A stretch of DNA of 64,000 bases, taken from positions 59,096 to 123,095 of the forward strand of contig JAPKXZ010000051.1 in the NCBI GenBank assembly GCA_026394555.1. Direction: 5' to 3'. A program made the translations under genes and the position numbers. This document shows positions 1-8,680 of the stretch, piece after piece. Every line of letters begins with the position of its first letter. Position 1 is the first letter of the stretch. Below the pieces are notes generated by a model. It made no database searches, had not been told where the DNA came from, and saw nothing but the letters and a program-made list of their open reading frames with translations. Source of the stretch: Methanothrix sp. Its GTDB lineage: Archaea; Halobacteriota; Methanosarcinia; Methanotrichales; Methanotrichaceae.

Positions 1-1
1 C

Positions 2-202
2 AGCTTCGATGCCTTGGTAAGTGCGGGCAAGACACCGCTCAGCTATCGCTGGAGTTCGAGCATCGACGGAGAACTCTCGACCAGTCGCAAATTTATGCAA
101 AATCCCTCTCTTCTGAGCAAAGGCGGCCATGTGATCATCCTAAAGGTCACTGATGCGGCCGGCAACTCCGCCCAGGGAAGCGTCTTGATCGAGGTGATGT
201 AA
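2..202 (+). CDS. C-terminal end of a PKD/Ig-like secreted protein (partial)
   Basis: The reading frame is open from the left edge of the window and stops at 202, so only the last ~66 residues are seen. The ORF-track start (TTG at 14) is an artefact of the edge. The tail has the look of a PKD/Ig-like beta-sandwich: a YRWSSSIDG strand, then GGHVIILKVTDAAGNSA, the usual late strands of such a domain, and no trailing membrane anchor. Such domains are common in archaeal surface proteins, which fits the many others in this window. What the whole protein does cannot be told from this piece. Confidence 0.6.
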   Translation, partial: SFDALVSAGKTPLSYRWSSSIDGELSTSRKFMQNPSLLSKGGHVIILKVTDAAGNSAQGSVLIEVM

Positions 203-271
203 GGATCTAATTAATATGAGCAACCATGGGACGCAAAGTATTATAATCCCGTTTGGCAAAGCTAAAACGGT

Positions 272-739
272 ATGACAGACGTCCCTGATATTCCCCTGGA
301 ACAGATTCAGCAGCGTGTAGTGGCCATGTGGATGGGCAGCTTCTACGGCAGCAGCGGCTACGTGGCTCGCAAGCTCGGCAAAAAGGGTCTGCGCGAGTTT
401 CAGGGCAACGGCGCCCGCCAGGTGGCGGCCACCTTCAAGCAATTGGGCCTGGAGAAGCCAGAGGATGTGGCCCTGGCCATGGCAACCAACGACAAAAACC
501 TCTTCGGAAGCGTGGTGGTGGTTACAAAGGAAGATGGCTATGTGGAGATCAAACGCAGTCGTTGCGGCTTGATGGATGGTGCCAAATCCTTTGCTCGGGT
601 GGGGGCCAGCCTGATCGCCAAAGAGCACTGCAAGACCTGTGTGGAAAGCCACTGGCGAAAGGTCTTCTCCGACCTGAAGATGAAGCTCGATGTAGAGCAT
701 ACACAAGACGGATGCATCATGAGGATTTCCAAACAGTAA
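272..739 (+). CDS. Conserved-looking protein of unknown function
   Basis: A 155-residue soluble protein with good codon structure, starting at ATG 272. The N-terminal half is helical and Gly/Ala-rich. The C-terminal third contains CGLMDGAK and CKTCVESHW, giving three cysteines (one CxxC) and a histidine that could bind metal or act in redox chemistry; that is inference. No signal peptide or membrane segment is seen. It stands alone between the PKD-protein tail and the convergent Ser-rich gene. I do not recognise a family with certainty. A remote relation to the small cysteine-bearing hydrolase/DUF6125-like proteins of archaea is possible but unproven. Confidence 0.6.
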   Translation: MTDVPDIPLEQIQQRVVAMWMGSFYGSSGYVARKLGKKGLREFQGNGARQVAATFKQLGLEKPEDVALAMATNDKNLFGSVVVVTKEDGYVEIKRSRCGLMDGAKSFARVGASLIAKEHCKTCVESHWRKVFSDLKMKLDVEHTQDGCIMRISKQ

Positions 740-836
740 ATTTGAAAAAAAGCGGACGCATTCCTTTAATGCAGATCCGCCTTGCCGAGGACTCTTTGCA
801 GAGTTTGATCTAGGAGCAGACAGGTTTTTGTCAAGG

Positions 837-1724
837 CTATTTTTTGGTAGCTTTGGCCCGCGATTCAGCCGCTTTTTTCTTCATGTTCGCCACAATCCTA
901 TCTCTATTGGCTTTCTGCTTAGCTCTGGCTTCCTGTGTTCTCTTGACTTGGCTGGAGGCTGTCACTTTGCTCTTTTGCGAAGAAACGCTCTTCGTTCCTA
1001 CATCTTTTGAACTTTGAGCGTTATTACTATTACCTGAGACGGTCGCGCTAGCGGTATTTCCCCCGTTATCCGGATTTTGGCCTTGATCAGATTTCGGGCT
1101 AAGAGTCGCTTTTGTTTTGAACTTAATTATTGATACAGGCTCTCTTGCAGGGGTGTCCTTGGATGGATTGGAGATACTGCTGACGGCAACTGATGATGAG
1201 GATGAAAGAGTCGAGTCATTGGATACTTGAGATTTGTTCATTGATGCCGTCTCATTTGTCAGGTTGTTCTTGTCGTTGCTTTTTTTTGCCGACTTTGCAG
1301 AAGAGGACGATGATGAACTATGATGTTTTACAATAAGGGATGATTTGCTTGCAGCAACGCCTCCTTTTGCAGCCTGACTGGATGACAGCGAGGTATTCAT
1401 CTTCGATAGGTTGGCAAAGCTTTGTTCCTTGGTCTGGCGGCTCAGGTTCTCAGAATTGGCGCTAATATTTCCGCTCTTCTCCGTAACGTTCGTCATGGAT
1501 GTGATGCCGTTTTCCGGACCCTTGAGATCAAGGCCGAATAGAACGCCATTACGATCCGAATTCGAGGCAAAAGAAACGAGATCGGATATGATAAATAAGG
1601 CCAGGCCAATCATGCAGATCAAAGATAGTATCACGAGTACGCTGATCAGCCTGGGATATTTATTCATCAATCTTTCGCGAGCCAGACCGTAGTAGGTAAT
1701 GCTCGACCCTGCAAAGTCCTTCAT
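837..1724 (-). CDS. Ser/Lys-rich single-pass membrane protein, unknown
   Basis: A 295-residue protein with one strong hydrophobic segment at about residues 27-48 (ISVLVILSLICMIGLALFII). It is preceded by a basic stretch, so it is likely an N-in signal anchor. The rest is low complexity: Ser, Asn, Thr and Lys runs (SSSSSSSAKSAKKSND, STLSSSSSVAVSS), ending in a strongly basic Lys/Arg/Ala tail (KKKAAESRAKATKK). The composition suggests a disordered, possibly glycosylated extracellular stalk, or with opposite topology a nucleic-acid-binding tail. No catalytic motif is visible. Database hits would be dominated by composition, so homology should be judged only on the first 60 residues. Confidence 0.55.
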   Translation of the reverse strand: MKDFAGSSITYYGLARERLMNKYPRLISVLVILSLICMIGLALFIISDLVSFASNSDRNGVLFGLDLKGPENGITSMTNVTEKSGNISANSENLSRQTKEQSFANLSKMNTSLSSSQAAKGGVAASKSSLIVKHHSSSSSSSAKSAKKSNDKNNLTNETASMNKSQVSNDSTLSSSSSVAVSSISNPSKDTPAREPVSIIKFKTKATLSPKSDQGQNPDNGGNTASATVSGNSNNAQSSKDVGTKSVSSQKSKVTASSQVKRTQEARAKQKANRDRIVANMKKKAAESRAKATKK

Positions 1725-1820
1725 ACATAAACAGATATTTTTTGAAGTTTATAACTTTTACGATCGAAAAAAAAATTATTGAGTGATAGCCCACTCATGC
1801 AGTAATGCTTTGGAATTAAT

Positions 1821-2435
1821 CTAAGTGACTACAGGCATCCCTGCGGCCTGCCAGGTAACAATTCCGCCCGAGAGGACAAATGCATCGCGACCACCATAGA
1901 CCCTCAGCGTCTGAACGGCAAATGCGGCATTGGTATCAATCGCGCAGTAGACGGCAACCTTCTGGCCGGCAGGAATCATGCCCATCTGTGATATCAGATT
2001 TTCCAAGGGGATGTTCAATGCTTCTGGAATGTGGCCGCCTAGGTATAGCTGTGCCGGCCGAACGTCCACAATGGCCCAGTTCTTATCCGTGCTGGATTTG
2101 TTAAGGAACTGTGCAACGCTCAGGAGATAGAAACCATTGTTCGTTGCCTCCTTAAGGAAGGAATCGGCCTGGCCCAGGTAGTCGGATGACTGGCCTAATA
2201 CGGAAGTGACCGGGACGGCTGAGATAGATTCTATCTTATTGGAATCATTAAGCGATGAAGTAGCCCAGGGCTGGCCCCGATAGCTGTTTGCATCTGTTTT
2301 CTTTTCACTAAGGATCTGCTTATTCATTTGATCCACGTTGTTTTGATCCAGCTCCGGGGTCTGTCCCAGCGCACAGGCTTGAACCAGAATGCAAGCCAGC
2401 GCCACTAAACCGATAAGTAAATAGCTTGATCTCAT
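1821..2435 (-). CDS. Secreted rhodanese-domain protein
   Basis: A 204-residue protein with an N-terminal signal peptide (hydrophobic run LIGLVALACILVQACA; the VQAC could act as a lipobox). A ~90-residue linker follows, then a rhodanese domain at about residues 115-204. Rhodanese hallmarks are visible: VDVRPAQLYLGGHIPEALNIP (the usual D-R...GHI.GA.NIP), an active-site loop starting with the catalytic Cys in VYCAIDTNA, and the closing strand VLSGGIVTWQAAGMPV. Family role: sulfur transfer or persulfide handling, here outside the membrane. The active loop is C-A-I-D-T-N-A, not the canonical C-x4-R, so substrate preference is uncertain. It is monocistronic by spacing. Confidence 0.8.
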   Translation of the reverse strand: MRSSYLLIGLVALACILVQACALGQTPELDQNNVDQMNKQILSEKKTDANSYRGQPWATSSLNDSNKIESISAVPVTSVLGQSSDYLGQADSFLKEATNNGFYLLSVAQFLNKSSTDKNWAIVDVRPAQLYLGGHIPEALNIPLENLISQMGMIPAGQKVAVYCAIDTNAAFAVQTLRVYGGRDAFVLSGGIVTWQAAGMPVVT

Positions 2436-2620
2436 TTACAAACACCTTTTTCCATCACAGTAATCTGCCCCTACTAATAATGTTGGGCTAGCAGTCCTTC
2501 TTATGTGTGGGATCCAACAGGAATCTTTAAGCCGTATCAATTATTTCTGCTCAATAATATCATAATCAGTATTCCTATATAAAAAATGATGGAGCCGCAA
2601 TTAAAATATTTGTTAAGTAA

Positions 2621-2630
2621 ATTATATATA
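2621..2630 (+). promoter_or_regulatory. Probable TATA box
   Basis: The stretch attatatata lies 25-34 bases upstream of the ATG at 2655 in an AT-rich spacer. This is the distance expected for an archaeal TATA box driving a transcript with a very short leader. Confidence 0.4.
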
Positions 2631-2654
2631 CTGTTATGGACTTATTAAGCTGAT

Positions 2655-3020
2655 ATGAAGAAGTTCATCTGTAGAAACTGCGGAGTTGTAAATCAGGCAT
2701 CCAAAGAAGATCTGGAAAGCAATAGCGATTGGCTGCAATGTGCACTTCCTCAGGGTTTCGAATGGATTTTGCCCGCTGGAAAAATTACCCCAATTATCGG
2801 TGATCCGATATACATTTCCGGGATGGGGGAGCATCTCTCCCGCGATGCATATTTGAATAAGCATGGAATTGATCCGGAGATTGCCTACAATCTGATGCGA
2901 GGAAATTCCGGCTACCGATCCGCATCGCTTAATTTTTCGGGACAATCTCAGATAAAAAGCCCGGTAAGCTCAAAGAAAAAGGCCCAAAACTGGCTTGATG
3001 AGGACGACTGGACCTCCTGA
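2655..3020 (+). CDS. Small protein with N-terminal zinc-ribbon-like start, unknown
   Basis: A 121-residue protein beginning MKKFICRNCGVVNQA, which resembles the first knuckle (CxxCG) of a zinc ribbon. Only one further cysteine (LQCALP) follows, so a complete four-ligand site is not evident. A middle segment DPIYISGMGEHLSRDAYLNKHGIDPEIAYNLMR looks folded and helical; the tail is Ser/Lys-rich and acidic at the end (DEDDW). No signal peptide. It is flanked by a TATA-like element upstream and is not obviously co-transcribed with the downstream regulator (180-base gap). Function unknown. Confidence 0.6.
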   Translation: MKKFICRNCGVVNQASKEDLESNSDWLQCALPQGFEWILPAGKITPIIGDPIYISGMGEHLSRDAYLNKHGIDPEIAYNLMRGNSGYRSASLNFSGQSQIKSPVSSKKKAQNWLDEDDWTS

Positions 3021-3199
3021 GGCTTAATTAGTCTCTGCAATTAACACATTCTATTTTTGCCGCGAAGCCGGTTTACCCTGTTTTATCTGTGATCCTGGCG
3101 TTTCAATTCTTCAATATTTTGAATTTCAGCAATCCCGGCATGAAATCGCTCATGGATAGATTAAAATATGCATGTGAGGCAGTCACAATGCGCTGAGGA

Positions 3200-3754
3200 A
3201 TGAGTATGAAGGAGAGGCTTGATGAAATAGGTTCACGTCTTCGTGAGCTGAGGGAGCTAAATCTGGTATCGTCCGAGGAGATGGCAGAGCACCTTAATGT
3301 GCCTGTGGGGACATACAACTGCTATGAAGATGGAAAGCTGGACATTCCGGCCAGCATTCTCATCGGCATTGCGCGAAAACTCAACGTAGACACAGGCCTG
3401 CTGCTCACAGGCGAAGAGTCCAAGATGAGCATATTCACCATTACAAGAAAGGGCGAGGCAGTGGAAGTGGAGCGCAGAAAGCAATACCACTACCAGAGCC
3501 TGGCCAGAAAGTTCGCTCATAAAAAAGCTGAGCCGTTTATAGTCACGATAGATCCTCGCAAGGGCAGCCCATCATTCTACAGTCATCCGGGCCAGGAGTT
3601 TGAATATGTGCTCGAGGGGTCTCTAAAGATCACTATTCATGACAACGATGTAGTGCTAAACGTTGGAGACTCCATATTCTTTGATTCGTCTTATGATCAC
3701 TTCATGCAAGCCCTAAACGACAAGCCGGTGAAGCTGCTGGCTGTGGTCATGTAG
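3200..3754 (+). CDS. XRE-family regulator with C-terminal cupin domain
   Basis: A 184-residue protein. Residues ~8-65 form a lambda-repressor-like helix-turn-helix ([37 protein letters not shown]). Residues ~110-184 form a small cupin barrel ([44 protein letters not shown]). This architecture belongs to small-molecule-sensing regulators, with the cupin as ligand-binding part. It sits 21 bases upstream of the acyl-CoA synthetase and reads in the same direction, so it very likely heads and regulates the operon, perhaps sensing the carboxylic acid or CoA ester handled by the pathway (inference). ATG 3200 is used; ATG 3206 is two codons further in. Confidence 0.85.
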   Translation: MSMKERLDEIGSRLRELRELNLVSSEEMAEHLNVPVGTYNCYEDGKLDIPASILIGIARKLNVDTGLLLTGEESKMSIFTITRKGEAVEVERRKQYHYQSLARKFAHKKAEPFIVTIDPRKGSPSFYSHPGQEFEYVLEGSLKITIHDNDVVLNVGDSIFFDSSYDHFMQALNDKPVKLLAVVM

Positions 3755-3775
3755 GTAGGAGAGAGGATTGGAAAA

Positions 3776-5674
3776 ATGACGTCATTATTGTCCAAGTTCG
3801 TCTCTCGGGTAGATTACAAATCATACGAGGATTTTAAAGAAAATCTGAAGATCCTGGTTCCCGAGAACTTCAATTTTGCTTACGATGTAGTTGATGCCTA
3901 TGCAGCGGAAAATCCTGATAAGCGCGCCTTAGTCTGGTGCAATGATCACGGTGAAGAGTTGATCATCACCTTCAAAGATCTGAAGATTCTGAGTGATCGG
4001 GCCGCCAATCTCTTTTCTAAATATGGACTGCAAAAAGGGGATACGGTCATGCTCACCCTCAAGAGCCGCTGGGAGTTCTGGGTCTGCATGGTGGGCCTAA
4101 ACAAGATTGGGGCCGTCTCCATTCCTTCCACGCATATGCTCAAGGCCAAGGACTTTGTCTATCGCATCAAGAAGGCCGATCTGAAGATGATCATTTGCAT
4201 AGCAGAGAACGGGGTGCCCGACGAGTTCGATGCGGCCCAAAAGAGTCTGGGCAATATTTCCCTGGTCAAAGCCTTTGCAGGAAGTGCGGACGGGGCGCGC
4301 GAGGGCTGGATCAATTTCAATAAGGAGCTAATGGAATCATCGGCAGAATTCGTTCGCCCGACAGGTGAGCGGGCGACGAGAAATGAGGACATCCTCCTCG
4401 GCTACTTTACCTCTGGAACTACCGGATATCCTAAACTGGTCAAACACGATCAGACCTATCCCCTGGGCCATATCCTCACTGCCAAGTACTGGCAGAATGT
4501 GGAGGATGACGGGCTTCATTACACCGTGGCGGATACGGGATGGGCCAAATGCGCCTGGGGCAAGATCTATGGCCAATGGCTGGCCGGCTCGGCGGTCTTC
4601 GTCTACGACTATGATCGATTTGACGCTGGAAAGATGATGGACGAGATGGGCAAATATGGAGTGACGACCTTCTGCGCGCCGCCGACCATCTTCAGGTTCA
4701 TGATCAAGAGCGACATGTCCAGATACGACTTCTCCCGGCTTAAATACGCGGTCACGGCAGGAGAGCCGCTCAATGCATCTGTGTATGAGAGCTTCCTCGC
4801 GACCACGGGTCTAAGGCTCATGGAAGGATTCGGCCAGACAGAGACTGTGGTCTGCATTGCCAACTATCCCTGGATGAATCCCAAGCCCGGCTCCATGGGC
4901 AAGCCTGCACCGGGATTCGAGATAGTACTGGTGGGCAAGAACGATAAATTATGCGAGGTGGGCGAAGAGGGCGAGATTGTGATCAAGACGGACAAGGGAA
5001 AGCCCGTCGGCCTTTTCACCGATTACCATTCCGATCCGGACAAGACCAAGAGCACCTGGCATGACGATTACTATCATACCGGAGACACCGCCTGGCAAGA
5101 CGAGGACGGATTCTTCTGGTTCATAGGCCGAACGGACGACATGATCAAGAGTTCCGGCTACCGGGTAGGCCCATTCGAGGTGGAAAGCGCCCTCATGTCT
5201 CACCCCTCCGTAATGGAGGTTGCCATTACCGGTGTGCCGGACTCCATTCGGGGACAGGTGGTGAAGGCAACCATTGTTCTCGCCCGCGGTTATGCCGCCA
5301 CCGAGCAGCTGAAAAAGGAGCTGCAAGACCACGTAAAGTTGGTCACTGCACCCTACAAGTATCCGAGGATCATCGAGTTTGTAGAGGAGCTGCCCAAGAC
5401 CATAAGCGGAAAGATCCGGCGGGTGGAGATCAGGGACAAAGACAAGCCCTATCCGATAATCAATGCCCTGGAATGCAAAGCCTGTGAGCGGTGTATTGAG
5501 GCTTGTCCTGTGGATGTATTGAAGATGGGCGAAGAGCTCAATTCCCGTGGCTATCACTATGTGCTCTATTCCGGCGACGGCTGCATTGGCTGCGCTGCGT
5601 GCTATTACACCTGCCCTGAGCCGCTGGCCGTTGAGGTTCATGTGCCCCAGAAAGAAAAAGCTGAGGAGAACTGA
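3776..5674 (+). CDS. AMP-forming acyl-CoA synthetase fused to a 2x[4Fe-4S] ferredoxin domain
   Basis: A 632-residue two-part enzyme. Residues ~1-560 are an ANL-superfamily acyl-CoA synthetase: ATP loop [14 protein letters not shown] (~212-225), GFGQTETV, the hinge region [23 protein letters not shown], and the C-terminal catalytic Lys in KTISGKIRR (~546). It most resembles the medium/branched-chain acyl-CoA synthetase group. From ~566 a bacterial-type ferredoxin domain follows with two cysteine clusters, [12 protein letters not shown] and [12 protein letters not shown]. Separate synthetases lack this domain; ferredoxin oxidoreductases usually carry it as a delta subunit. The next two genes encode alpha, beta and gamma parts of such an oxidoreductase but no ferredoxin part, so the fused domain probably serves as its delta subunit. 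Substrate unknown; an aryl- or branched-chain acid is likely. Confidence 0.88.
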   Translation: MTSLLSKFVSRVDYKSYEDFKENLKILVPENFNFAYDVVDAYAAENPDKRALVWCNDHGEELIITFKDLKILSDRAANLFSKYGLQKGDTVMLTLKSRWEFWVCMVGLNKIGAVSIPSTHMLKAKDFVYRIKKADLKMIICIAENGVPDEFDAAQKSLGNISLVKAFAGSADGAREGWINFNKELMESSAEFVRPTGERATRNEDILLGYFTSGTTGYPKLVKHDQTYPLGHILTAKYWQNVEDDGLHYTVADTGWAKCAWGKIYGQWLAGSAVFVYDYDRFDAGKMMDEMGKYGVTTFCAPPTIFRFMIKSDMSRYDFSRLKYAVTAGEPLNASVYESFLATTGLRLMEGFGQTETVVCIANYPWMNPKPGSMGKPAPGFEIVLVGKNDKLCEVGEEGEIVIKTDKGKPVGLFTDYHSDPDKTKSTWHDDYYHTGDTAWQDEDGFFWFIGRTDDMIKSSGYRVGPFEVESALMSHPSVMEVAITGVPDSIRGQVVKATIVLARGYAATEQLKKELQDHVKLVTAPYKYPRIIEFVEELPKTISGKIRRVEIRDKDKPYPIINALECKACERCIEACPVDVLKMGEELNSRGYHYVLYSGDGCIGCAACYYTCPEPLAVEVHVPQKEKAEEN

Positions 5675-5678
5675 AGAA

Positions 5679-6722
5679 ATGGCGTCTCAATTAGTGGCTG
5701 GAAACAGCGCCGTTATAGTTGGCGCTCTTTATGCAGGATGTGACTGCTTCTTTGGCTACCCCATTACTCCTGCCAGCGAGATATTGCACGAAGCCTCTCG
5801 CTATTTCCCGATGGTTAACCGCAAGTTCGTGCAGGCGGAATCGGAAGAAGCAGCAATCAACATGGTCTACGGGGCGGCAGCCGCAGGACACCGTGTGCTT
5901 GCGGCCTCTTCCGGCCCCGGTATGAGCTTGAAGCAGGAGGGAATAACCTACATTGCGGGTGCAGAGTTGCCCTGCGTTATTGTCGATATCTGCCGGGCGG
6001 GGCCGGGTCTGGGCAACATCGGGCCGGAGCAGTCGGACTACAATCAGGCCTGCAAGAGCGGCGGGCATGGCTGCTATCACAACATCGTTCTGGCACCGGC
6101 AAGCGTGCAGGAGATGTGCGACCTGACCCAGAAGGGCTTCGACCTGGCTTTTAAGTACAGAAATCCCGTGGTGATTTTGGCGGACGGAGTGCTGGGGCAC
6201 ATGGTCGAGCCCCTGGAGTTTCCAAAAGAGGCGCTCCTGCCTGGCATTGACACCACCTGGGCTGTGAATGGTCGGGCTGAGACCAGAGGAAATCTGGTAA
6301 CCTCAATTATGCTCAACTTCGATGATTTGGAGAAACACAACTACAAGCTGCAAGAGAAGTATGAGCTCATAAAAGAGAATGAAGTGGCATGGGAGGGCTA
6401 TCGGCTGGAGGATGCCAGCGTTGTGCTGGTCTCCTACGGCATCAGCAGCAGGATCGCGAGATCTGCCGTGGATGCCGCTCGAAAGGAGGGCATCAAGGCA
6501 GGTCTCTTCCGGCCCATCACGCTCTTCCCCTTCCCGGAAAAGGCCGTTCGCGCCCTCGCCGAGCGCGGCTCTAAGTTCATATCCGTGGAGATGAGCAACG
6601 GACAGATGCGTGAAGACATTCGCCTGGCCAGTGGCTGCAAGCCGGTAGAGCTGGTCTGCCGCTACGGAGGAAATTTGATCCGGCTGGATGCAATCTTGGA
6701 GAAGATCAGGGAGGTGGCTTAA
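5679..6722 (+). CDS. 2-oxoacid:ferredoxin oxidoreductase, alpha subunit (VOR/KOR type)
   Basis: A 347-residue protein from ATG 5679. The ORF track extends upstream to 5547, but that would overlap the synthetase by 128 bases; ATG 5679 lies four bases past the synthetase stop and follows its purine-rich end. Signature segments: [39 protein letters not shown] and [10 protein letters not shown]-like [16 protein letters not shown] (pyrimidine-binding domain), and the central [13 protein letters not shown]. The C-terminal part ([16 protein letters not shown]...[15 protein letters not shown]) is the transketolase C-terminal-like domain. It matches the VorB/KorA-type alpha subunit. It pairs with the downstream beta-gamma fusion. 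Reaction: 2-oxoacid + CoA + oxidised ferredoxin to acyl-CoA + CO2, reversible. Confidence 0.9.
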   Translation: MASQLVAGNSAVIVGALYAGCDCFFGYPITPASEILHEASRYFPMVNRKFVQAESEEAAINMVYGAAAAGHRVLAASSGPGMSLKQEGITYIAGAELPCVIVDICRAGPGLGNIGPEQSDYNQACKSGGHGCYHNIVLAPASVQEMCDLTQKGFDLAFKYRNPVVILADGVLGHMVEPLEFPKEALLPGIDTTWAVNGRAETRGNLVTSIMLNFDDLEKHNYKLQEKYELIKENEVAWEGYRLEDASVVLVSYGISSRIARSAVDAARKEGIKAGLFRPITLFPFPEKAVRALAERGSKFISVEMSNGQMREDIRLASGCKPVELVCRYGGNLIRLDAILEKIREVA

Positions 6723-6724
6723 AA

Positions 6725-8170
6725 ATGGCAGCTATTGAAAAAGTGATCGGCGGGCATCCCGGCATATATGAGACGTTTCCCAGGAAAGGCGGAGCTGCAA
6801 TCACTGCCACCCATTACTGTGCCGGTTGCGGACACGGCATTTTGCATAAGCTCATCGGCGAAGCCATGGCAGATCTAGGCATCCAGGATCGGTGCGTCGT
6901 GATCAGTCCGGTGGGCTGCGCCGTTTTCGCCTACTACTATCTGGACTGCGGTCATGTGCAGTCCGCTCATGGCCGCGCTCCGGCTGTTGCTACCGGCATA
7001 TCCCGGGCTGAGGACAACGCCGTTGTCATCTCCTATCAGGGAGACGGCGATCTGGCTTCCATTGGCCTGAACGAGACCATCCAGGCGGCCAACCGGGGCG
7101 AGAAGCTGGCAGTATTCTTTGTCAACAACAGCGTCTACGGCATGACCGGTGGCCAGATGGCGCCCACTACCCTGATTGGAGAGGTCACAGCCACCACGCC
7201 CAATGGGCGCAATGCAGAGGAGCAGGGCTATCCCATTCACATCTGCGAACTGCTGGATACTCTGAATGCGCCGGTATTTATCGAAAGGGCGTCGCTTTCA
7301 GACATCGAGCATATCAGAAAAGCACGCCGGGCGGTCAAGAAGGCTCTGGAGATCCAGAGGGACAAAAAAGGCTACGCCTTCGTGGAGCTGCTCTCTCCCT
7401 GTCCTACTATCCTGAGGATGGATGCAAAGGCCGTTGCCAGGTTCATCAATGAGCAGATGGAAAAGGAATTTCCATTAAAGCGATTCCGGGACAGATCCGC
7501 GGAAGCGGCGGCCATAACCAGGCCGAAGAGCGACTTCTCCCGAGGAACGCTGGATAAGATCTTCGGCTGTGAGAGCGGGAGATGCGTGCTGTTCCAGGAG
7601 GATCCGGAGTTTGTGGTCAAGGGCGTGAAGATTGCCGGCTTTGGAGGACAGGGGGTGCTGAGCATGGGCCTGGCCCTGGCCCAGGCGGGCTTTGGCAGCG
7701 GACGCTATGTGTCTTACTATCCCGATTATGGGCCGGAGCAGAGAGGCGGAACCTCGAACTGCTCCGTGGTCATTTCCGGCCAGCCCATCGGCTCGCCAGT
7801 GGTGGATCATCCCGATGTGCTGGTAGCCTTCAACCGCCCGTCTCTGGAGAAGTTCGCGCCCACCGTCAAGAAGGGCGGCCTGATTCTCTATGACTCCTTA
7901 GCCGGACAGTTCCAGGCACCGGAGGGCGTGAGAGTCATATCCGTCCCGGCCACGGGGATCGCCACGGAGCGGGGAACAGCGCAGGCGGCCAACACGGCCA
8001 TGTTCGGGGCCTTGATGCAAGCGGGGAATCTGGGCCTGCCCAATGAGGCTTACGGGAACGCTTTTCGCGTCACCTTTGCCAAGAAGCCCAAGCTTGTTGC
8101 CAAGAACCTGGAGATTCTGGAGGCAGGGGCGCAGGCGGCAAGGGTGCTGGAGATGTCGGCGAGGAAGTAA
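6725..8170 (+). CDS. 2-oxoacid:ferredoxin oxidoreductase, beta-gamma fusion
   Basis: A 481-residue fusion starting two bases after the alpha stop. Residues ~1-250 are the thiamine-diphosphate-binding beta subunit: [12 protein letters not shown] near residue 36, then [12 protein letters not shown] and [16 protein letters not shown] (Mg/ThDP binding). From ~297 a complete gamma domain follows: [57 protein letters not shown]. In many archaea these are separate genes, so the fusion is a notable layout. With the alpha subunit and the ferredoxin domain of the synthetase, all four modules of a VOR/KOR/IOR-type enzyme are present in one operon. Cytoplasmic, oxygen-sensitive by family. Substrate is not decided by sequence. 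Confidence 0.9.
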   Translation: MAAIEKVIGGHPGIYETFPRKGGAAITATHYCAGCGHGILHKLIGEAMADLGIQDRCVVISPVGCAVFAYYYLDCGHVQSAHGRAPAVATGISRAEDNAVVISYQGDGDLASIGLNETIQAANRGEKLAVFFVNNSVYGMTGGQMAPTTLIGEVTATTPNGRNAEEQGYPIHICELLDTLNAPVFIERASLSDIEHIRKARRAVKKALEIQRDKKGYAFVELLSPCPTILRMDAKAVARFINEQMEKEFPLKRFRDRSAEAAAITRPKSDFSRGTLDKIFGCESGRCVLFQEDPEFVVKGVKIAGFGGQGVLSMGLALAQAGFGSGRYVSYYPDYGPEQRGGTSNCSVVISGQPIGSPVVDHPDVLVAFNRPSLEKFAPTVKKGGLILYDSLAGQFQAPEGVRVISVPATGIATERGTAQAANTAMFGALMQAGNLGLPNEAYGNAFRVTFAKKPKLVAKNLEILEAGAQAARVLEMSARK

Positions 8171-8175
8171 ACCCA

Positions 8176-8184
8176 TTTTTTTTT
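8176..8184 (+). terminator. Oligo-T terminator of the synthetase/oxidoreductase operon
   Basis: An uninterrupted run of nine T starts six bases after the oxidoreductase stop codon, flanked by CCCA and GGG. Oligo-T tracts are the normal archaeal termination signal. Confidence 0.55.
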
Positions 8185-8261
8185 GGGCCCTTCGCATTTT
8201 CCAATGGCCTCGAAACATCTATATCAAGAAAATTACAGTACTTTAATTTGAGGAAATTTCA

Positions 8262-8507
8262 ATGCAGGCGAATCCGTTCCAATATGATGACTCTTGCAAG
8301 TATTGTGGTGTTTGGCCAATCTCAGAGGGGCCACATCACAAAGAAGATTGTCGTAGATATCAATCGCAGATGGCTTATGAATCTGAACTAAGTCGTAAAT
8401 ACCCCTGTAAGTTCTGCGGTGCGCTTCCGTTTATTGCAGGTGCTCATCACAAAAGGGATTGTTTGCGTTGGATTTCAGAGCAAGGTCAGCAGGGCAACAG
8501 TACCTGA
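8262..8507 (+). CDS. Tiny protein with two tandem CxxCG...HHKxDC fingers
   Basis: An 81-residue protein made of two copies of one motif: CKYCGVWPISEGPHHKEDC and CKFCGALPFIAGAHHKRDC, about 36 residues apart. Each copy has three cysteines and two histidines in the pattern CxxCG-x8-HHKxDC, so each could bind one zinc; this is a C2HC-like knuckle by appearance. No signal peptide, overall charged, so likely cytoplasmic. Start ATG 8262 follows AGGAAATTTCA. It stands between two terminator-like elements, so it is probably monocistronic. I do not recognise a named family; a nucleic-acid-binding role would be a guess. Confidence 0.7.
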   Translation: MQANPFQYDDSCKYCGVWPISEGPHHKEDCRRYQSQMAYESELSRKYPCKFCGALPFIAGAHHKRDCLRWISEQGQQGNST

Positions 8508-8530
8508 GTGTCTATACGACGTCATGCCTG

Positions 8531-8578
8531 TGGCCGGGCCCTCCGGGCAACTCCCTGCCGTCGCCTTCGGCCCGGCCA
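8531..8578. repeat. GC-rich perfect inverted repeat between convergent genes
   Basis: TGGCCGGGCC at 8531-8540 is matched exactly by GGCCCGGCCA at 8569-8578, a 10-bp stem with a 28-base loop. It lies between the ends of the converging zinc-finger gene and the redoxin-CcdA gene. It could be a bidirectional transcription barrier; no oligo-T follows on either side. Confidence 0.5.
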
Positions 8579-8680
8579 GCTTTCCAACATGAATTATGCT
8601 ACCAGAGTCAGGAGGCGCTAAGCCCGAGCTGACCCGGTAGTGGCTGGCAAAGCAGTCCTCCCATTGCCAGGACACTTTTC

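Noticed and set aside
140-706. 188-codon minus-strand ORF over the 272-739 gene
   Set aside because: His-rich, improbable composition typical of the antisense of a GC-rich gene; the plus-strand frame has coherent codon use.
4949-5641. 230-codon minus-strand ORF within the acyl-CoA synthetase
   Set aside because: Shadow of a gene with certain homology on the other strand.
5547-5678. Upstream extension of the oxidoreductase alpha subunit
   Set aside because: Overlaps the ferredoxin domain of the synthetase; the true start ATG 5679 gives the family N-terminus.
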